64,000 bases of DNA from assembly GCA_902825875.1 (NCBI GenBank), contig CADECP010000006.1, positions 130,671-194,670 of the forward strand, written 5' to 3'. The first letter of the stretch is position 1, and every line of letters starts with the position of its first letter. The translations under genes and the position numbers were made by a program. Below the pieces are notes generated by a model. The model ran no database searches, had not been told where the DNA came from, and worked only from the letters and a program-made list of their open reading frames with translations. This document shows positions 45,751-55,598 of this stretch, one piece after another. This stretch comes from an uncultured Acidobacteriota bacterium (GTDB lineage Bacteria; Acidobacteriota; Blastocatellia; RBC074).

Positions 45751-47106
45751 ATGTTCAAAGTTAAATCGTTAATCACCTCGTTGTTAATTTTCACACTGAT
45801 GGCAGCAGCCGCCATCGCCCAAACTGAAACCACAACGATTCAGCCCGACGCCGTAGAATTGCTGAAGAAGGTTCAACAGAATTACGCCGACCTCAAAACT
45901 TATCACCTGGAAGGTCAATCGGTGATGGAAATGAAAGGCGACGGATTGTTTATGCGAATGGAAATGCCGTTCGCGTTTGCCGCCGGCAATCCGGGGCAGA
46001 GATTGATGCGGATCAAAGTTTTCTTCATGAACTTGCATCAGGTGTCCAACGGCCAGACCGAATGGGTTTATAGCCCAGCCGAAAAGCAATACACCAAAAA
46101 ACCTTTTGACAAGGATTCCGCAGACGGTGCTGCCCGTTTCGATATGGGTAAATCCGAAGCCATGAAGATGGCGATGTTTTCCGAAGAGCAAATGAAAGAT
46201 TTGAAATCGGCACGCATCGTGCGGGAAGAAGCTCTGGAAGTCAGCGGCCAGCCCGTCAACTGTTATGTGATCGAAGCCGAGTTCGGTTTGGGAGAAGCCA
46301 AAGACGATGTCGCCAAAGCAATGCCGTCGAGCAAAGCGCCCGAATCGGTCAAGATGACTTTCTGGGTGGACAAGCAGCGCCCGGTCATTTTGCAAAACGT
46401 TTTTGATGGTGGCGGCACGATGGCGGAATTTTTCAAGATTTTCGGCGAAGGCGCGGACTTCAAAATGACCACCAAGCTGAGCGTGGCAAAGATCAACGAG
46501 ACGTTGCCGGATTCACTGTTCGTGTTCGCTCCGCCCGAAGATGCTAAAGAGGTTGAACAGTTCGAATCCAAATTGGCCGACTTGCTGAAAGGTGGGGAAG
46601 AAGAGCCGAAGCGCGAAAGCCTGGTTGGCAAAGATGCCATGACTTTCACGCTGGGCGATTTGAACGGCAAATCGTTCAATCTGTCCAAGCTGCGCGGCAA
46701 AGTGGTCGTGATTGATTTCTGGGCTTCGTGGTGCGGGCCGTGCCGCGAAACAATGCCGCATATCGAAAAGCTGCATAAGGAATTCAAAGACAAAGGTCTG
46801 GTTGTGCTGGGCATCAACGACGAAGACATTGATGATGCCAAACAGTTCGTTCAAAAGAACGGATACACATTCCCGACGCTGGTGGATGTCGAAGGCGCTG
46901 TGTCGCAGTTGTACGGCATCACGTCCATTCCGCAGACGTTGATTATTGACCGCGATGGCAAAATCTTCGCGCACTTTTACGGCAGCGGCGAAGAAGAAAA
47001 CCTGCGCGAAGCCGTGAAAGTCGCGCTGGAAACCAAAGAAACCAAAGCCGAAGCCGCCAAACCTGCCAAACGTCAGGTAGCTCGTAGTGGCGCTCGCCGA
47101 CGCTAA
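45751..47106 (+). CDS. Exported LolA-like/DUF2092 and thioredoxin (TlpA) fusion
   Basis: A 451-residue exported protein: signal peptide (LITSLLIFTLMAAAAIA), then a lipoprotein-carrier-like domain of about 250 residues (LLKKVQQNYADLKTYHLEGQ, FWVDKQRPVILQNV), then a TlpA-type thioredoxin domain with active site WASWCGPCRET. The C terminus is Lys/Ala/Arg-rich. The first part is similar in kind to DUF2092/LolA-like beta-clamshell proteins. A lipid-related carrier joined to a thiol reductant or resolvase is plausible. AAGGAG precedes the ATG. Confidence 0.87.
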   Translation: MFKVKSLITSLLIFTLMAAAAIAQTETTTIQPDAVELLKKVQQNYADLKTYHLEGQSVMEMKGDGLFMRMEMPFAFAAGNPGQRLMRIKVFFMNLHQVSNGQTEWVYSPAEKQYTKKPFDKDSADGAARFDMGKSEAMKMAMFSEEQMKDLKSARIVREEALEVSGQPVNCYVIEAEFGLGEAKDDVAKAMPSSKAPESVKMTFWVDKQRPVILQNVFDGGGTMAEFFKIFGEGADFKMTTKLSVAKINETLPDSLFVFAPPEDAKEVEQFESKLADLLKGGEEEPKRESLVGKDAMTFTLGDLNGKSFNLSKLRGKVVVIDFWASWCGPCRETMPHIEKLHKEFKDKGLVVLGINDEDIDDAKQFVQKNGYTFPTLVDVEGAVSQLYGITSIPQTLIIDRDGKIFAHFYGSGEEENLREAVKVALETKETKAEAAKPAKRQVARSGARRR

Positions 47107-47203
47107 ACAGTTCCCCCCTTGCTCGCCGAACGGTCAAGCGAGATGGCAGTTTTGCCAGATTCGTCGCAGTGCCCGTTCGGCGCTTTTTCACCCGGAGACA
47201 GTC

Positions 47204-48934
47204 ATGAAAAAAGCGTTTTTTGTTGTGCCGATGCTGCTGGCGTTGAGTGTGTTGGCCAGCGGACAGCCCAAACCCACTCAATCGGCAAAAGATTCGTGGC
47301 AGCAGTTTGTGTTTGAAAAAGAGAATTTCAAAGTTTCGCTGCCAGCCAAACCGATGGAAAGCACCGAAACGATTGAATCCGAAATCGGGCGAGTGCCGAT
47401 CCGAACCTTCACGTCATCTGTCCAGCCGCTTTATTTCACCGTAATGGTGGCGGAATACCCGATCAATTTCGACACGCCGGAGGCTGCCAAAGAAGCCGTG
47501 AACAATGGAATTACGGTGATGACCGCCAAAATGCAGGCGAATGACAAAGAGCAAAAAGATATTCAGATTGGAAAATATCCCGGACTGGAAACGCGCGCCA
47601 TGATGCCGAGCGGGTTGCTGACCGTGCGCGGAGTCGTCGTTCAGCATCGCATGTATTTGCTGATGGTGATGGCGCAAAACCAGACGATGAAATCACCGAG
47701 ATCAGCCGAAGTCAGCCGATTCTTTGATTCGTTCGATTTCGTCAAATCGCCGGACAGCATTGTTTCGACTTTGCCGAAAGTTTCCGCGATCGAATCGCCA
47801 GAAGTGGAATCCGATGGTCCACCACCATCGTTTTACACACAGCCAATTTCGTGGCGCGAATTCAGTCAGCCGGAATATGGTTTTGCCGTGCGTCTGCCTG
47901 GTGAACCTTACAAAAACCGTGTGAAGGTCAACCCCAATGATTCGCGGCTCGACCTTCATTTGTGGATGGCCAGAGGCGAAGGTGGATTGATTTATCAGGC
48001 TGCGTTCCAGCAATTGTTGGCTGCACCAAACGATGAGGCCAGCGTCAAAATTTTGCTGGATAGTTTTCGAGACGGCATGGCATCAGGCGCTGAAGCGAAA
48101 GTCATCAACGAAAAACAAATCTCACTGGACGGAAATCCTGGCCGCGAATTCGCTATGCGTGACTCAGACACGAACGGCGTGGCGCGAATTTATCTGGTTG
48201 GTTCGCGGATTTACCTGCTGAACATCCTGAATACGTCGGGTAATATCAGCTCGAAAATCGCCAACGAATACTTTGCTTCGTTCAAAGCATTGGCGATGAA
48301 AAACGCGGTGTCGAAAGTGTCAGGTTCGGTGGTTGAAACCTCTGTCTGGAAAGATGTCGCTGAACCGAGTCTGGGTTTTGCGGTGAAAATGCCTGACACC
48401 CCGCAAAAGGAAATCAAAAATGTTGCTGACCTCAAAATCACCATGCTGATGGCCAGAGGCGACGGCGTGATGTGTTTGGTCGCCCACTTGTTCGTTCCCG
48501 GTGGACAGCCTTCAAAAAGCGAGACCGCGCAATTTTTCAAAAACCTGGCTGGCGGAATGGTCAACTCCATGAAAGGCGAGATCGTTTCGGAAAAGGAAAT
48601 TTCCTTCAACGGCAATCCTGGGCGTGAGTACAAGATCAAGAGAGATTTTTCGGTTGGCGTTTCCAGAGCTTATCTGGTCAACGGACACGGATACTTGCTG
48701 ATTGCGTTGCCGTCGTTGGCGGAAGGCGATTCAACAGGAATTCCCAAGTTCCTGGATTCGTTCAAACTGACCAAGATGGAAAACGATGCTCCGCCGCCAC
48801 CTCCACCGCCACCAATGCCGAAACCGGAAATCAGCGGAAAAGATAATCCGCAGTGGGAGTTCAAGCCGACAGAACTCGCCGGTGTGCCTGTCAAAGTTCA
48901 GGGCATCTTGACTTTCAACTTCACGCTGCAATAA
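47204..48934 (+). CDS. Secreted protein with three related domains and TonB-like C terminus
   Basis: A 576-residue exported protein starting at ATG 47204 (MKKAFFVVPMLLALSVLASG). Three diverged repeats of about 150-180 residues follow, each with a strand pattern like FAVRLPGEPYKNRV or FAVKMPDTPQKEI and a GNPGREF/GNPGREYK motif. A PPPPPPPP linker then joins a short end, VPVKVQGILTFNFTLQ, which resembles the closing strand of TonB C-terminal domains. I do not know the function. The gap upstream is about 97 bp. Confidence 0.75.
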   Translation: MKKAFFVVPMLLALSVLASGQPKPTQSAKDSWQQFVFEKENFKVSLPAKPMESTETIESEIGRVPIRTFTSSVQPLYFTVMVAEYPINFDTPEAAKEAVNNGITVMTAKMQANDKEQKDIQIGKYPGLETRAMMPSGLLTVRGVVVQHRMYLLMVMAQNQTMKSPRSAEVSRFFDSFDFVKSPDSIVSTLPKVSAIESPEVESDGPPPSFYTQPISWREFSQPEYGFAVRLPGEPYKNRVKVNPNDSRLDLHLWMARGEGGLIYQAAFQQLLAAPNDEASVKILLDSFRDGMASGAEAKVINEKQISLDGNPGREFAMRDSDTNGVARIYLVGSRIYLLNILNTSGNISSKIANEYFASFKALAMKNAVSKVSGSVVETSVWKDVAEPSLGFAVKMPDTPQKEIKNVADLKITMLMARGDGVMCLVAHLFVPGGQPSKSETAQFFKNLAGGMVNSMKGEIVSEKEISFNGNPGREYKIKRDFSVGVSRAYLVNGHGYLLIALPSLAEGDSTGIPKFLDSFKLTKMENDAPPPPPPPPMPKPEISGKDNPQWEFKPTELAGVPVKVQGILTFNFTLQ

Positions 48935-48945
48935 CTACCGGCGTG

Positions 48946-49920
48946 ATGTCCATTTACAATTTTGACCCAATAGATTTTTCGCGCATCGCCACTTACTCGC
49001 TGTTCGACAGGCCGAGCAAAGTGACGGTGCGCGATTTTGCTTCTCCGCTCAGCGATGAACAGGCGTTGGCGACATCTGCTTTGCTGGATTCGCTGCCGAA
49101 CATTCTGGCCGCCGAAAGCCTGCGTTCAGTCGCCGCCGCCATCATTGAAGCCAAAGCCAAACAGCGCGCCATCATTTGGGGCTTCGGCGGGCACGTCATC
49201 AAAACCGGGCTGGCTCCGATCCTGATTGATTTGATGCGGCGCGGCTTTGTGACGGCGTTGGCAACGAACGGTTCCGGCGTTATTCACGATTTTGAAATTG
49301 CGCTGGCCGGTTGGACTTCCGAAGACGTGGACAGCGCGCTCGGTTCCGGCGCGTTCGGTATGGCCGAAGAAACCGGGCGAATGCTCAACGAAGCAATTAA
49401 ACTCGGAGCCACCGACAAGATAGGAATCGGCGAATCTGTAGGTCGTCTGCTGGTTGAAGCCAACCCCCAGCACGGTGAAGTTTCGCTGCTGCATGAAGCC
49501 TACAAACTGAAAATTCCTGTTACAGCTCACGTCACCATCGGCACGGACATCATTCACATTCACCCGCACGCCGACGGAGCCGCAATCGGTGCGGCCAGCT
49601 ATCACGATTTCAAATTGTTCACGTCGCTTGTGCGCGAACTCGATGGCGGAGGCGTGTATTTGAATTTAGGTTCTGCCGTCACGCTGCCGGAAATCTTTTT
49701 GAAAGCCGTCACCGTTGTTCGCAATCTCGGCCATTCGTTGACGGATTTCACGACAGCCAATTTTGATTTCCTTCAACAATATCGTCCCGCCACAAACGTT
49801 GTTCGACGCCCCGTAGCCAACGGAGCAGGGAAAGGTTTCAGCATCACCGGCCATCACGAATTGATGATTCCGCTGTTGGCGGCTGCCATCAGGTCACAGG
49901 CGGCAGGCGGTAGGTTGTAG
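48946..49920 (+). CDS. Conserved protein with deoxyhypusine-synthase-like fold
   Basis: A 324-residue cytosolic protein: GFGGHVIKTGLAPILIDL, NGSGVIHDFEIALAG and DGAAIGAASYHDFKLF. These resemble the deoxyhypusine synthase fold (compare GGxIxDL and the late Asp/His region), but the catalytic lysine motif SWGKI is absent. Similar conserved proteins occur in Geobacter and acidobacteria to my knowledge; no reaction is established to me. ATG 48946 (a GTG precedes it directly) has no strong ribosome binding site. The last codons run into an inverted repeat. Confidence 0.75.
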   Translation: MSIYNFDPIDFSRIATYSLFDRPSKVTVRDFASPLSDEQALATSALLDSLPNILAAESLRSVAAAIIEAKAKQRAIIWGFGGHVIKTGLAPILIDLMRRGFVTALATNGSGVIHDFEIALAGWTSEDVDSALGSGAFGMAEETGRMLNEAIKLGATDKIGIGESVGRLLVEANPQHGEVSLLHEAYKLKIPVTAHVTIGTDIIHIHPHADGAAIGAASYHDFKLFTSLVRELDGGGVYLNLGSAVTLPEIFLKAVTVVRNLGHSLTDFTTANFDFLQQYRPATNVVRRPVANGAGKGFSITGHHELMIPLLAAAIRSQAAGGRL

Positions 49921-49994
49921 GTTTTCAAACGTCAGTTGATAATCCCGGCTTGCTTCAAACCTAAAACCTACGACCTGTAACCTACAACCTAAAA
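49910..49994. repeat. TAGGTTGTAGGTT inverted repeat
   Basis: GGTAGGTTGTAGGTTTT at the end of the upstream gene (its stop TAG lies inside) is inverted as AACCTAAAACCTACGACCTG and TAACCTACAACCTA just before the next start. It may be a transcription terminator or a dispersed repeat. Confidence 0.7.
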
Positions 49995-50780
49995 ATGATT
50001 GAACTAGCTATCAGAGCCGCGCGCGAAGCCGGAGCTATCTTGCAGGATTTCGCCGCCAGCGGTTTTCGCATCGAACACAAAGGCCGAATCAATCTGGTCA
50101 CGGAGGCCGATCTGGCCAGCGAACGCCACATCAAAGAACTCATCGCCGCGCATTACCCAACTCACAAAATTCTGGCCGAAGAAAGCGGAGCCAGCGGCGC
50201 ACACGCTCCCAATTCTACTGACGATTACACCTGGATCATTGATCCGCTGGATGGCACGACGAACTTTTCGCACGGCTATCCGTGTTACGCAGTTTCGATT
50301 GGCATCGAACACAAAGGGCAATCCATCGCCGGAGTCATTTACGATCCCAGCCGCGACGAAATGTTTGCCGCCGAACGTGGCGCAGGCGCGACGCTCAACG
50401 GAGAGAAGATTCGAGTTTCAGAAATTGACACGTTGGAAAAAGCCTTGCTGGTGTCCGGCTTTCCCTATGACGTGCGCGAACGTATGAACGAATACCTGCC
50501 CGCGTGGGAAGCGTTTTTGCGCAACGCTCAAGCCGTCCGCCGATTGGGAGCCGCCGCAATTGACATGGCTTGCGTGGCCTGCGGACGGATGGAAGGTTTC
50601 TGGGAAAAAGGCCTGAACGCTTGGGACGTGGCCGCCGGTTGGGTCATCATCGAAGAAGCCGGAGGCCGCGTCACCAAACTGGATGGTTCGCAGTTCGACA
50701 ATCATTTCTCAAGTTTGCTCTGCACCAACGGCAACATTCACGACGAGATGCTTGCGGTCCTGAAAAGCATCGAACCATAA
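49995..50780 (+). CDS. suhB: Inositol monophosphatase family protein
   Basis: A 261-residue Mg-dependent phosphatase with all family motifs: ILAEESG (Glu), WIIDPLDGTTNFSHG (metal site) and NAWDVAAGWVIIEEAGG. It hydrolyses inositol 1-phosphate or related sugar phosphates; in enterobacteria SuhB also acts in rRNA antitermination. The symbol is by family only. The start is the ATG just after the inverted repeat, with no clear ribosome binding site. Confidence 0.93.
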   Translation: MIELAIRAAREAGAILQDFAASGFRIEHKGRINLVTEADLASERHIKELIAAHYPTHKILAEESGASGAHAPNSTDDYTWIIDPLDGTTNFSHGYPCYAVSIGIEHKGQSIAGVIYDPSRDEMFAAERGAGATLNGEKIRVSEIDTLEKALLVSGFPYDVRERMNEYLPAWEAFLRNAQAVRRLGAAAIDMACVACGRMEGFWEKGLNAWDVAAGWVIIEEAGGRVTKLDGSQFDNHFSSLLCTNGNIHDEMLAVLKSIEP

Positions 50781-50790
50781 CGACAGGAAA

Positions 50791-50862
50791 TTTCATCCAC
50801 GAAGAACACAAAGTTTCACGAAGTGGAAAACCTCGTGTTCTTCGTGTTCTTCGTGGATGAAA
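50791..50862. repeat. TTTCATCCACGAAGAACACAAA inverted repeat
   Basis: A 22-bp arm (50791-50812) is inverted with one mismatch at 50841-50862, between the phosphatase stop and the permease start. Repeats of this wording are common in several bacterial genomes to my knowledge. Confidence 0.8.
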
Positions 50863-50876
50863 AGGCCAAGCTCAAA

Positions 50877-52193
50877 ATGTCTTCTCAATTTGCCCGCAAG
50901 CTGAACCTGTTTGACGCGACGATGATTGTCATCAGCGGCATCATCGGTTCCGGCATTTTCATCAATCCGTACATCGTCGCTCAGAAAGTCGGCACGCCGT
51001 TTTTGATCCTGGCGGTCTGGATTGCCGGTGGAGTCTTCGCACTGGCCGGAGCTTTTGTCTTTGCCGAACTCAGCACGGTGATGCCGAAAGTCGGTGGGCA
51101 GTACGCCTTCTTCCGCGAAGCCTTTCATCCGTTGGTGGCGTTTCTGCACGGATGGTCGTTGATGTTCATCATTCAATCCGGCGCGACGGCGGGCGTGGCG
51201 GTGGCTTTTGCAAAATACCTGCAACCGTTGTTCGGGTTTGGGGATGATTTCGTGACGCCTGTGGCAATTGCCATTTTGTTGGGACTGGCTTCGTTTCACG
51301 CGCTGGGCATCAAACCCGGAGCGATTCTGATCAACGTCATCACCTTCGGCAAAACGCTGGCGATTGCTGCGTTGATTGTCGGAGCCTTTTTACTGACCAA
51401 ACAATCCGGCATCACGTTCAAACCGATGACTCCGCCGGATTTGCAGGGCGCTGGATTGCTGTCGGCGTTTTTTGCCGGATTGGTCCCGACGATGTTTTCG
51501 TATGGCGGCTGGCAAAACTTGAACTTCGTTTCGGAGGAAGTGAAAGACCCGCTGCGAAATTTGCCACGAGCGATTTTGATCGGAGTGTTGTGCGTGATTG
51601 CAGTTTATGTCAGCGCAAATTTCGCTTACGTTCACGTGCTCGGAGCCGAAGCGTTGGCGGCGACTGAAACCCCGGCGGCGGATGTGGCGGCGAAACTCGC
51701 CGGGCCGTTTGGCCAAAAAGCCATCAGCTTTTTGATCGTTGTTTCGACTTTTGGTTTTATGAATCTGGCGCTGCTGTCGGCTCCGCGAGTTTATTACGCG
51801 ATGGCGGCGGACGGCGTGTTCTTCAAATCCGTAGGCAGACTCAGCCCGCGCTTTCAAACTCCGGCGGCGGCAATTTTGTTGCAAGGCGTGTTGGCTGCGG
51901 CATTTGCTCTAACCAACAGCTACAAGGAACTGGTTGGGTACGCGGTGTTCGCCGATTGGATTTTCTTCGCGCTAGCCGGAGCGGCTTTGATGGTTTTTCG
52001 CCGCACAATGCCCGATGCTCTGCGCCCTTTACCTGTGCCACTGTATCCGCTGACGCCGATTCTCTTCATCCTGTTCGGAATGGGAATCGTCTTCAACACG
52101 TTTATCACTGATTGGAAGAATGCTCGCATCGGTATGTTGATCATCGCGGCGGGAATTCCAGTTTTCTATCTCTGGAAACGGAGCAAGTCTTGA
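50877..52193 (+). CDS. APC-family amino acid permease
   Basis: A 438-residue inner-membrane transporter with about 12 helices and the family signature near the start (VISGIIGSGIFINP). GGQYAFFREAF and YGGWQNLNFVSEEVKDP are typical of L-type amino acid transporters in the APC superfamily. The substrate cannot be told from sequence. The start at ATG 50877 excludes an upstream frame made of repeat DNA. The stop overlaps the TTG start of the next gene. Confidence 0.92.
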   Translation: MSSQFARKLNLFDATMIVISGIIGSGIFINPYIVAQKVGTPFLILAVWIAGGVFALAGAFVFAELSTVMPKVGGQYAFFREAFHPLVAFLHGWSLMFIIQSGATAGVAVAFAKYLQPLFGFGDDFVTPVAIAILLGLASFHALGIKPGAILINVITFGKTLAIAALIVGAFLLTKQSGITFKPMTPPDLQGAGLLSAFFAGLVPTMFSYGGWQNLNFVSEEVKDPLRNLPRAILIGVLCVIAVYVSANFAYVHVLGAEALAATETPAADVAAKLAGPFGQKAISFLIVVSTFGFMNLALLSAPRVYYAMAADGVFFKSVGRLSPRFQTPAAAILLQGVLAAAFALTNSYKELVGYAVFADWIFFALAGAALMVFRRTMPDALRPLPVPLYPLTPILFILFGMGIVFNTFITDWKNARIGMLIIAAGIPVFYLWKRSKS

Positions 52194-52699
52194 ACAACGC
52201 TAAACGCAAAGTTGCGGAAGCTCTGATCGAGTCAGTCTTGGCAAACGATTTGTCTGGTCTTGAGTTGTTGCTGAGCGAAGGGGGTGATCTGAACTCAACT
52301 GACGATCACGGCGTAACAGCGTTAATGACTGCGGCAGGGCGAGGGACGCTGGATGTTGTGCGACTGCTTTTGATCAGTGGGGCGGACGCCAACATTCAGG
52401 ATTTTCAAGGTAAGTGGCCGTCGGCTGGCAAGACAGCGTTGATGTTTGCGGCGACTGGCGGTCATACCGAAATTGCGAAAGTGTTGATTGCAAATGGCGC
52501 AAATGTGGATGCTAAAGACAATGATGGCGAGACAGCGTTGATGCAAGCTGCACTCAATGGTCAGATCGCGACTGTCGAGTTACTACTTACAGCCGGAGCC
52601 AGCGTGAATTTGCAGAATTCAGAAGGAGAAACCGCCGCGACTTTGGCTGAGAACATCGGCCAAGTCAGGATTAGTGAGTTACTGAAAAGGAAATCATGA
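52190..52699 (+). CDS. Ankyrin repeat protein
   Basis: A 169-residue cytosolic protein with about four ankyrin repeats: DDHGVTALMTAAGRGTLDVV, GKTALMFAATGGHTEIAKVL, DGETALMQAALNGQIATVEL and a shorter last unit (EGETAATLAENIGQ). The best start is TTG 52190, with GGAG 7 bp upstream, overlapping the permease stop; an ATG at 52112 would lie inside the permease. It is coupled to the aminotransferase gene by a 4-bp overlap. The binding partner is unknown. Confidence 0.88.
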   Translation: MNNAKRKVAEALIESVLANDLSGLELLLSEGGDLNSTDDHGVTALMTAAGRGTLDVVRLLLISGADANIQDFQGKWPSAGKTALMFAATGGHTEIAKVLIANGANVDAKDNDGETALMQAALNGQIATVELLLTAGASVNLQNSEGETAATLAENIGQVRISELLKRKS

Positions 52700-53769
52700 A
52701 AAACAGCGTTTACATGACCTGGGCGAAGTCTCACGCTTCGGCTCGATACAATTTGGCGAACAGCGGAATTCTCGGCTGCGACTTAAGCGACCTGACAATC
52801 TCGCTGGAAGACGTGGCCGTCAACGGAGCTAACCATGAAGGTTACGCGCCGTTGAAAGAAGCCATCGCAGCGAAGTACGGCGTGAAGCCGGAAAATGTCG
52901 TTCCGGCACAGGGAACTTCGATGGCGAATTTTCTGGCGATGGCGACCGTTGTCGAACGTGGCGACGAAGTTTTGATCGAACAGCCGACTTACGAACCGAT
53001 GCTGGCTGCGGCAATTTATCTAGGCGCAGAGGTCAAACGCTTTTCGCGCAGCTTCGAGAACGGTTATGCAATTGACATTGATGAATTACGGCGGCTGACA
53101 ACTTCCAAAACCAAGCTGATCGTCATCACCAGCCCTCACAATCCTAGCGGAATCGCCGTCAGCAATGAGGCGATGAAACAGATAGGCCAGCTTGCCAATT
53201 CTGTCGGCGCGCGCGTTTTGGTGGATGAAGTTTACCGCGACATCTTGTTTGAAGACGCCGAAGCTTGCGTGGCGACGCTTGGCGATCAATTCATCACGAC
53301 CAGCAGTTTGACGAAAAGTTACGGCTTAAGCGGATTGCGCTGCGGTTGGATTTTGTGCCCGCCGGAATTGGCGGAAAAGATGCGGCGAATGAATGATCTG
53401 TTCGGCGCGGTTGGTTCGGTTCCAAGCGACACCTTGTCTGTGGCGGCGTTTCGGCAACTGGAAAAACTGGAAGCGCGCACGCGAACGATGATCGAAGCGA
53501 ATACCAAATTGGTTCACGGCTTTTTGCGCGAACACGAAGACTTGCTGGAATGCGTTGTGCCGCCGCGTTCGATGATCGTCTTTCCTCGATTGAAGCATCA
53601 CGCCGACGCTCAAGCTTTACACGATCAATTGCGGCAACTGGACACTTCCATCGTGCCGGGAAAGTTTTTTGAATCGCCGCAACACTTTCGGCTTGGCTTT
53701 GCCGTCAAGCCGGAAGATGTCGAAATCGGGCTACGGCATTTGTCGAAGGTTTTGCGCCAGCTTGGCTGA
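52696..53769 (+). CDS. PLP-dependent class I/II aminotransferase
   Basis: A 357-residue fold-type I aminotransferase: ITSPHNPSGIAVSNEAM (the Asn of the PLP site), VLVDEVYRDILFED and TSSLTKSYGLSGLRCGW (the Schiff-base Lys and Arg region). The substrate is not certain; the family includes aspartate and aromatic transaminases. It overlaps the ankyrin gene by 4 bp, which suggests a common transcript with the permease and ankyrin genes. Confidence 0.92.
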   Translation: MKNSVYMTWAKSHASARYNLANSGILGCDLSDLTISLEDVAVNGANHEGYAPLKEAIAAKYGVKPENVVPAQGTSMANFLAMATVVERGDEVLIEQPTYEPMLAAAIYLGAEVKRFSRSFENGYAIDIDELRRLTTSKTKLIVITSPHNPSGIAVSNEAMKQIGQLANSVGARVLVDEVYRDILFEDAEACVATLGDQFITTSSLTKSYGLSGLRCGWILCPPELAEKMRRMNDLFGAVGSVPSDTLSVAAFRQLEKLEARTRTMIEANTKLVHGFLREHEDLLECVVPPRSMIVFPRLKHHADAQALHDQLRQLDTSIVPGKFFESPQHFRLGFAVKPEDVEIGLRHLSKVLRQLG

Positions 53770-53789
53770 AATCGGTAAACTCGCGTCGA

Positions 53790-54659
53790 ATGTCATCCAT
53801 TGAACTTAAAACAATTGGCGTTGTGGTCGGGCCGCAGAAATCCGAAGCCTGGATTCTGGTCGGCAAACTCGGCGAATGGTGTCAGGCGCAAGGCGTGACG
53901 ATGAAGCTTCGCGCGGCAGACGAAGCGGCAGAGTTTGATTTGCTGGCGCAAGATGACAGCGAGCTTGCCGAAGAAGTTGATTTGATCGTCTCGCTTGGTG
54001 GCGACGGCACGATGCTCAGCGTGGCGCGATTTATCGGGGCGCGGCAAGTTCCGGTGCTTGGCGTCAACCTGGGGTCGCTGGGTTACCTGACTGAATTCAC
54101 CAAAGAAGAATTGTTTGTGGCGCTGGAAGAGTTGCGCGAAGGCAGTTTTTTTCTCGACCGGCGAATGTTGCTCGATGTGCGGCTGACACGAGGCGAGCAA
54201 ATCGTCGCTTCGCATCGTGCGCTGAACGAAGCTGTGGTTAATTTCGGGTCGCCGGTGCGAATGATCGAACTGGAATGCCGCATCAACGGAATGTTCGTGA
54301 ACAGTTTTCGTGCCGACGGAATGATTTTGGCGACCCCGACCGGTTCGACGGCATATTCGCTTTCCGCCGGAGGGCCGATTGTTCACCCCAGCATGTCTGC
54401 GATTTTGCTGACGCCGATTTGCCCGCACACGCTGTCGAACCGTCCGGTGGTCGTTCCCGGCGAAAGCGTCGTGGATTTGATTTTTCCGGAAGCCAGCGAT
54501 GGATTGATGCTGACGATTGATGGGCAGGTGCAGGTCAGTTTGCAGCCCGGCGACCAAATTACAGCATTACGAAGCCAGACGACGTTTGATCTGATTCGTC
54601 CGACGAATCGAAATTACTTTGAAGTGTTGCGGCGAAAGTTGAAGTGGGGAACCCGTTAG
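53790..54659 (+). CDS. nadK: NAD kinase
   Basis: NAD kinase phosphorylates NAD to NADP. The 289-residue product has the signature LGGDGTMLSVARF (catalytic Asp) and VNLGSLGYLTEF, plus the second conserved region ILATPTGSTAYSLSAGGPIV. Length is normal. The start ATG follows the aminotransferase stop by about 20 bp; no strong ribosome binding site is visible. A cluster of GC-rich palindromes follows. Confidence 0.96.
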   Translation: MSSIELKTIGVVVGPQKSEAWILVGKLGEWCQAQGVTMKLRAADEAAEFDLLAQDDSELAEEVDLIVSLGGDGTMLSVARFIGARQVPVLGVNLGSLGYLTEFTKEELFVALEELREGSFFLDRRMLLDVRLTRGEQIVASHRALNEAVVNFGSPVRMIELECRINGMFVNSFRADGMILATPTGSTAYSLSAGGPIVHPSMSAILLTPICPHTLSNRPVVVPGESVVDLIFPEASDGLMLTIDGQVQVSLQPGDQITALRSQTTFDLIRPTNRNYFEVLRRKLKWGTR

Positions 54660-54661
54660 CT

Positions 54662-54838
54662 GGAGCGCGGACGTTTCGTCCGCAGTTGGAGCGCGGACGT
54701 TTCGTCCGCCTGGTTCGCGGACATCCTGTCCGCGCGTCAACAGAAAGAAGATCGCTTGGATTTTTATGCAGTCTTTGGCGAATGACTTGCGGACGGAACG
54801 TCCGCGGACCGGCAGCGGACAACCTGTCCGCGCTCCGG
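54662..54838. repeat. Cluster of GCGGAC palindromes between nadK and rhomboid gene
   Basis: GGAGCGCGGACGTTTCGTCCGC occurs twice in direct order (54662-54683 and 54688-54709). Three further palindromes of the same core follow, in the forms GCGGACATCCTGTCCGC, GCGGACGGAACGTCCGC and GCGGACAACCTGTCCGC. The set resembles a REP/BIME array. Confidence 0.85.
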
Positions 54839-54851
54839 CAGAGGAGAGATG

Positions 54852-55592
<741 letters not shown>

Positions 55593-55598
55593 CTTGAA

